In this document: positions 1 to 5,286 of the stretch, piece by piece
Numbering within the stretch: the stretch's first letter is position 1
Layout of the letters: every line of letters begins with the position of its first letter
Assembly (NCBI GenBank): GCA_020028115.1
Contig: JAHWYA010000305.1
Coordinates: 1 to 5,286 of the forward strand
DNA from: Anaeromyxobacter sp.
GTDB taxonomy: Bacteria; Myxococcota; Myxococcia; Myxococcales; Anaeromyxobacteraceae
DNA: 5,286 bases
Reading direction: 5' to 3'
Notes under the pieces: generated by a model
What the model was told of the DNA's origin: nothing
Databases searched by the model: none
The model's input: the letters and a program-made list of their open reading frames with translations, nothing else
Made by a program: the position numbers and the translations under genes

Positions 1-94
1 GCGCGAGGCGGACCTCCGCGCCGCCATCGTGGCCATCGACGCCGACGCGACGACGCTCGCGAAGACCCGGCTCGTCCGGATCGAGCCCGTCTAG
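1..94 (+). CDS. C-terminal end of an unidentified protein (5' end outside window)
   Basis: An open frame enters from the left edge in the frame starting at base 2 and ends at TAG 92-94. It gives 30 residues rich in Ala, Asp and Arg that end in RIEPV. The alternating charged and aliphatic residues and G/C-ending codons match the neighbouring genes, so this is probably a genuine coding end. The tail is too short for me to assign a family. Its stop lies directly on the ribosome site of the next gene (GGAGG at 94-98) and only 9 bases separate TAG from that gene's GTG, so the two are probably co-transcribed and perhaps translationally coupled. Confidence 0.6.
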   Translation, partial: READLRAAIVAIDADATTLAKTRLVRIEPV

Positions 95-103
95 GAGGTC
101 GCC

Positions 104-523
104 GTGATCCGGACCGAGCTCCGCGTCATCTACGGCGACACCGACCAGATGGGCGTCGTCTACTACGCGAACTACCTCCGGTACTTCGAGGCGGGCCGGA
201 ACGAGTACATCCGCGCGCACGGCCTCCGCTACCGCGACTTCGAGGAGCGGTTCGGGCTGCGGCTCCCGGTCGCCGAGGCGTCGGTGAGCTACCGGATCCC
301 GGCGCGCTACGACGACGTCATCGCCGTGGAGACGTCGATGGCCGAGCTGCGGCGCGCGTCCGCCCGCTTCGGCTACCGGATCCTGCGGGGCGACGAGGTG
401 CTCGCCACCGGACACACCGTCCACGCCTGCGTCGATCTCGAGGGGCGGGTCCGCCGGATGCCGCAGGAGCTCGTCGAGCGCCTCGCGGGCTCCGTCGCGG
501 GCGGCGCCCCCGGGGAGGAGTGA
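104..523 (+). CDS. ybgC: YbgC-type acyl-CoA thioesterase (hotdog fold, 4HBT family)
   Basis: This 139-residue protein has the size of a single hotdog domain. Near the N-terminus it carries the 4HBT/YbgC signature YGDTDQMGVVYYANYLRYFE (residues 10-29), in which Asp14 is at the catalytic aspartate position and Asn23 is the usual conserved Asn. Family members hydrolyse acyl-CoA thioesters in the cytoplasm; the substrate cannot be read from sequence. The residue before the conserved Ala-Asn is Tyr21 rather than the His common in Tol-Pal-linked YbgC. The GTG start is chosen because GGAGG (94-98) lies 5 bases upstream and the homology begins at once. In many proteobacteria ybgC precedes tolQRA, but here glpX follows, so a role with the Tol-Pal complex is not supported by context. 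The family call is firm; the physiological role is open. Confidence 0.9.
   Translation: MIRTELRVIYGDTDQMGVVYYANYLRYFEAGRNEYIRAHGLRYRDFEERFGLRLPVAEASVSYRIPARYDDVIAVETSMAELRRASARFGYRILRGDEVLATGHTVHACVDLEGRVRRMPQELVERLAGSVAGGAPGEE
514..518 (+). promoter_or_regulatory. Ribosome binding site deciding the glpX start
   Basis: GGAGG lies 7 bases before ATG 526. An alternative in-frame GTG at 520 would sit almost on top of this site, so ATG 526 is the better start. The site is inside the last codons of ybgC, whose TGA ends at 523, which suggests coupled translation of the two genes. Confidence 0.8.
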
Positions 524-525
524 CC

Positions 526-1491
526 ATGGATCGGAACCTCGCCCTCGAGGCCGTCCGCGTGACCGAGGCGGCCGCCATCGCCTCCGCGCGGTTCATGGGA
601 CGCGGCGACAACGAGGGGGCGGACCGCGCCGCGGTCGAGGCGATGCGCCGCGCCTTCAACGACCTCGCCATCGACGGCGAGGTGGTGATCGGCGAGGGGG
701 AGCGCGACGAGGCCCCCATGCTCTACATCGGCGAGCGCGTCGGCCGTGGCGGCCCGGGCGCGCCGGTGGTGGAGATCGCGGTGGACCCGCTCGAGGGGAC
801 GAACCTGTGCTCGAGCGGGGCGCCGAACGCGATCGCCGTCGTCGCGATGGGCGAGCAGGGGACGCTCCTCCGCGCCCCGGATACGTACATGGAGAAGATA
901 GCGGTCGGGCCGAGGGCGCGTGGGGCCATCGACCTCCTCCTCCCGCCCGCCGAGAACCTGCGCCGGGTCGCGGAGGCGCTCGGGAAGCCCGTCGCCGACC
1001 TCACCGTCGTGATCCTCGACCGCTCCCGTCACGAGGCGCTCGTGCGCGAGGTCCGCGCCGCCGGCGCGCGCATCAAGCTCATCGGCGACGGCGACGTCGC
1101 GGGCGCGCTCGACACGTGCTTCCCGGACACGGGCGTCGATCTGCTCATGGGCATCGGCGGCGCGCCGGAGGGCGTCATCTCCGCCGCGGCGATCCGGTGC
1201 GTGGGCGGCGACATGCAGGGACGGCTCCGGTTCCGGAACCCGGCGGAGCGCGAGCGCGCCGTGCGCATGGGGCTCGCCGACCCGGACCGCGTCCTCGCGG
1301 CCGAGGAGATGGCGGGCGGGAACGTGATGGTGAGCGCGACCGGCGTCACGCACGGCCACTTCCTCAAGGGCGTCCGGTTCACCGCGGACGGCGCCCGGTC
1401 GCACTCGGTCGTGATGCGGTCGAAGACGGGGACGGTGCGATACATCGAGACGATGCACCGGTCCGGACGCGGCCCGGGGCACGGCGGGTAG
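526..1491 (+). CDS. glpX: Class II fructose-1,6-bisphosphatase
   Basis: GlpX removes the 1-phosphate from fructose 1,6-bisphosphate to give fructose 6-phosphate, the committed cytoplasmic step of gluconeogenesis; some relatives also act on sedoheptulose 1,7-bisphosphate. The protein is 321 residues, normal for the family. The N-terminal family block MDRNLALEAVRVTEAAA is intact. Metal-site residues known from E. coli GlpX have counterparts here: Asp33, Glu57 in IGEGERDEAP, Asp87 and Glu90 in VDPLEGT, and Glu215 in GGAPEG. The C-terminal segment with MRSKTGTVRYIE is also typical. The stretch VTHGHFLKGV (residues 274-283) has His where many homologues have acidic residues, a minor variation away from the metal ligands. 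The gene starts 2 bases after the ybgC stop and its ribosome site is inside ybgC, so the two form one transcription unit. The functional call is secure. Confidence 0.96.
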   Translation: MDRNLALEAVRVTEAAAIASARFMGRGDNEGADRAAVEAMRRAFNDLAIDGEVVIGEGERDEAPMLYIGERVGRGGPGAPVVEIAVDPLEGTNLCSSGAPNAIAVVAMGEQGTLLRAPDTYMEKIAVGPRARGAIDLLLPPAENLRRVAEALGKPVADLTVVILDRSRHEALVREVRAAGARIKLIGDGDVAGALDTCFPDTGVDLLMGIGGAPEGVISAAAIRCVGGDMQGRLRFRNPAERERAVRMGLADPDRVLAAEEMAGGNVMVSATGVTHGHFLKGVRFTADGARSHSVVMRSKTGTVRYIETMHRSGRGPGHGG

Positions 1492-1514
1492 CGCGGCGGA
1501 GATGCACGCGCCCG

Positions 1515-1539
1515 CCCCGCCGGTTAACCTCCGGTGGGG
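1515..1539 (+). terminator. Terminator-like hairpin between glpX and the SRPBCC gene
   Basis: Bases 1515-1523 (CCCCGCCGG) pair with 1531-1539 (CCGGTGGGG) to make a 9-bp stem with one G-U pair and a 7-base loop. No T tract follows, so it is not a classical intrinsic terminator. It lies 8 bases before the ribosome site of the next gene and could equally be an mRNA-stability or processing element within an operon. The palindrome GGTTAACC (1522-1529) sits across its loop. Confidence 0.45.
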
Positions 1540-1559
1540 TCGGCGACGGAGGGGCGCAC

Positions 1560-2003
1560 ATGGCGGTCGTGACGAAGCAGGTCCTCATCGAGGCGCCGGT
1601 CGAGCGGTTCTACGAGATCGTCGTGGACTACGAGCGGTACCCGGAGTTCGTCCCGGGCATCCGGCGTTGCCGCGTGCGCGACGGGAAGGGCGACAAGCAG
1701 GTCGAGTACGAGCTCGATCTCGGCGTCCGCCGGATCAAGTACGTCCTGCGCCACGAGGAGCAGCGGCCGCGGCGCGTCGCGTGGTCGCTCGTCTCCGGCG
1801 ACATGATGAAGGTGTCGAACGGCTCCTGGGAGCTCTCCGACGACCAGGGGCGCACGCGCGCGCTCTACTCGGTCGAGATCCAGATCTCGCGTCCGCCCCT
1901 CGTCCCGCAGTCGCTCGTCGATCGGGTGAGCGACGAGCTCACGCGCATCCAGCTGCCGAAGACGCTCGAGGCGTTCAAGGCGCGCGCGGAGCGCCGGGCG
2001 TAG
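1560..2003 (+). CDS. START/SRPBCC-domain protein, COQ10/RatA-like
   Basis: A 147-residue single-domain protein. It has the family opening of a beta strand followed by residues 13-32, PVERFYEIVVDYERYPEFVP, which match the 'polyketide cyclase / COQ10' type of SRPBCC domain, including the typical D-Y-x-x-Y-P-E-F-x-P core. The middle alternates charged and hydrophobic residues as expected for the curved sheet, and residues about 115-145 form the long C-terminal helix that closes the lipid-binding groove. Relatives are called coenzyme Q-binding protein COQ10, or ribosome-association factor RatA; which applies cannot be told here, and no ratB-like partner is next to it. No signal peptide or membrane segment is seen, so it is probably cytoplasmic. 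ATG 1560 is preceded by GGAGG at 1548-1552. The same frame stays open far upstream through glpX, but that is a high-GC artefact. It may bind a hydrophobic ligand such as a quinone or lipid, by inference only. Confidence 0.85.
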   Translation: MAVVTKQVLIEAPVERFYEIVVDYERYPEFVPGIRRCRVRDGKGDKQVEYELDLGVRRIKYVLRHEEQRPRRVAWSLVSGDMMKVSNGSWELSDDQGRTRALYSVEIQISRPPLVPQSLVDRVSDELTRIQLPKTLEAFKARAERRA

Positions 2004-2019
2004 GCGCCACCGTGTCGCA

Positions 2020-2045
2020 GGGGCGCCACGGTGCCGTGGCGCCTT
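2020..2045 (+). terminator. Stable hairpin after the SRPBCC gene, possible terminator
   Basis: Bases 2022-2030 (GGCGCCACG) pair perfectly with 2035-2043 (CGTGGCGCC) around the loop GTGC, and two G-U pairs extend the base to 2020/2045. It lies 17 bases past the TAG at 2003. No T run follows, so it would be a weak or Rho-assisted terminator. A second copy of GGCGCCAC at 2003-2010 can pair with 2036-2043 instead, giving two competing folds. Confidence 0.5.
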
Positions 2046-2051
2046 CACCAC

Positions 2052-2109
2052 GCCCGCACGGACCTCCGGTACGCCTGGGTGGGTGGAGGTCCCTGTCCTC
2101 CGTGCGGGC
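2052..2109. repeat. Long interrupted inverted repeat in intergenic DNA
   Basis: The outer arms GCCCGCACGGA (2052-2062) and TCCGTGCGGGC (2099-2109) are perfect 11-base complements. The inner arms GGACCTCC (2060-2067) and GGAGGTCC (2085-2092) are perfect 8-base complements that share three bases with the outer left arm. The whole can fold as one long stem with a one-sided internal loop (about 2091-2099) and a 17-base apical loop. It lies between the SRPBCC gene and the next promoter, so it may be a two-way terminator, a mobile-repeat (REP-like) copy or an operator. No T tract or open frame is present. Confidence 0.7.
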
Positions 2110-2120
2110 AGGCTCGCGCC

Positions 2121-2150
2121 TTGACCCCCACTTGGAGCGGGTGCTAACAC
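2121..2150 (+). promoter_or_regulatory. Candidate sigma70-type promoter with CIRCE-like overlap
   Basis: TTGACC (2121-2126) is a near-perfect -35 box. The -10 region falls at 2143-2150, read either as GCTAAC with a 16-base spacer or as TAACAC with an upstream TG and an 18-base spacer. An A-rich run (2151-2157) follows, about where transcription would begin. The right part, GGGTGCTAA (2139-2147), is 8/9 to the right arm of the HrcA operator CIRCE; the left part, TTGACCCCC (2121-2129), is only 5/9 to the left arm, but the arms are exactly 9 bases apart as in CIRCE. The promoter reading is fairly likely; the HrcA reading is speculative. Confidence 0.55.
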
Positions 2151-2293
2151 GAAAAAACAGCCCGAACCGGGTGCACGGAATCCAGCCGCGGGGCAGCCGC
2201 ATTCTTAAGTAGGAGGGACGCGAGAGCTCGGAGGGGCGAAGTGCCGCGGGGTACGCGGCTTGCAACCGCCGAAGACGAGGCCGGAGAACCGAG
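2151..2293 (+). other. Probable 5' leader of the small gene, no coding content seen
   Basis: If transcription starts near 2155, this is an untranslated leader of roughly 135 bases, long for such a short gene. It contains a direct repeat CAGCCGC (2183-2189 and 2194-2200), a perfect 6-bp hairpin GCCGCG/CGCGGC with loop GGGTA (2243-2259), and the motif GGGGCGAAGTGCC (2233-2245), which can itself fold as a small hairpin. I do not recognise the conserved core of any riboswitch class in it. A short frame opening at GTG 2241 overlaps the small gene in another frame and looks like a shadow. Confidence 0.45.
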
Positions 2294-2470
2294 ATGCTGG
2301 ACGCCTACGTCATCGAGGAGATCAAGCGTCGCGAGCGCCAGCGTGAGCGCGACGACCGCCCCGTCGTCGAGCTTCCCCTGCCTCCTCCCGCGCCTCCGGG
2401 CGGCGCCGAGGGGGGCGACCGGGACCGCAAGGACGATCGCGGGGTCGTGATCATCGACTACTCGGGCTAG
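2294..2470 (+). CDS. Small charged, proline-rich protein of unknown function
   Basis: ATG 2294 opens a 58-codon frame ending at TAG 2468-2470, with GGAG at 2283-2286 as ribosome site (7-base spacing). The protein has three parts. An N-terminal amphipathic stretch MLDAYVIEEIKRRERQRERD (residues 1-20) is rich in Arg and Glu and is likely helical. A proline-rich linker (about 27-35) follows, then a Gly/Asp/Arg segment. The hydrophobic end is GVVIIDYSG (50-58). Ordered-looking ends around a low-complexity middle suggest a real small protein rather than chance. I do not recognise a named family; no signal peptide, membrane segment or metal motif is visible. It uses several T-ending codons (CGT, CTT, CCT), slightly unlike its neighbours. 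It appears monocistronic, with its own promoter candidate before it and a strong terminator after it. The C-terminus or N-terminal helix could be a docking peptide; that is a guess. Confidence 0.7.
   Translation: MLDAYVIEEIKRRERQRERDDRPVVELPLPPPAPPGGAEGGDRDRKDDRGVVIIDYSG

Positions 2471-5286
<2,816 letters not shown>

Noticed and set aside
373..1482. Long open frame of 369 codons on the - strand opposite glpX
   Set aside because: Its product is low-complexity Arg/Ala/His/Asp-rich sequence with no domain, and it mirrors glpX, which has all family motifs. It is a typical GC-rich antisense shadow.
807..1559. Upstream extension of the SRPBCC frame through glpX
   Set aside because: The extension is Arg/Gly/Pro-rich out-of-frame reading of glpX. 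A ribosome site at 1548-1552 and the domain start fix the real start at 1560.
1502..2212. Open + strand frame of 236 codons overlapping the SRPBCC gene
   Set aside because: It is a shifted reading of the SRPBCC gene running into the intergenic repeats, with Arg/Ala/Pro-rich low-complexity product.
2151..2293. Leader as a known riboswitch (cyclic-di-GMP, glycine, cobalamin) or as RNase P RNA, tmRNA, SRP RNA
   Set aside because: I looked for the conserved core sequences of these classes and none is present; only generic GC hairpins are seen.

Overview
The window is very GC-rich DNA whose codons end almost always in G or C. Its gene content is ordinary bacterial housekeeping. Gene types, codon use and small-protein style look like a myxobacterium-type deltaproteobacterium (Myxococcota, an Anaeromyxobacter-like genome). 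This placement is inferred by eye, not from a search. All genes lie on the + strand; the long open frames on the - strand are shadows.

Layout. Bases 1-94 are the last 30 codons of an unidentified gene. A GTG-started YbgC-type hotdog-fold acyl-CoA thioesterase (104-523) follows. Class II fructose-1,6-bisphosphatase glpX (526-1491) comes next, with its ribosome site inside the end of ybgC. A 147-residue START/SRPBCC protein of the COQ10/RatA type (1560-2003) completes what looks like one co-directional cluster. A terminator-like hairpin sits in the 68-base gap between glpX and this last gene.

Bases 2004-2293 hold no protein gene but are full of structure: a compact hairpin (2020-2045), a long interrupted inverted repeat (2052-2109), a sigma70-like promoter near 2121-2150 that overlaps a CIRCE-like inverted repeat, and a leader of about 135 bases. 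This leads to a 58-codon gene (2294-2470) for a small charged, proline-rich protein of unknown function. Two consecutive hairpins follow, the second a textbook intrinsic terminator with a seven-T tract. The stretch looks like a self-contained transcription unit of about 400 bases and is the least explained part of the window.

Enolase (eno, 2667-3953) has its own promoter candidate at 2603-2632 and a hairpin terminator after its stop. The window ends inside thiC, the hydroxymethylpyrimidine synthase of thiamine synthesis. It starts at GTG 4064 and is cut just before the expected C-terminal iron-sulfur cysteine motif. No TPP riboswitch is visible before it. GlpX and enolase serve gluconeogenesis and glycolysis; YbgC, the SRPBCC protein and ThiC are not obviously linked to them.
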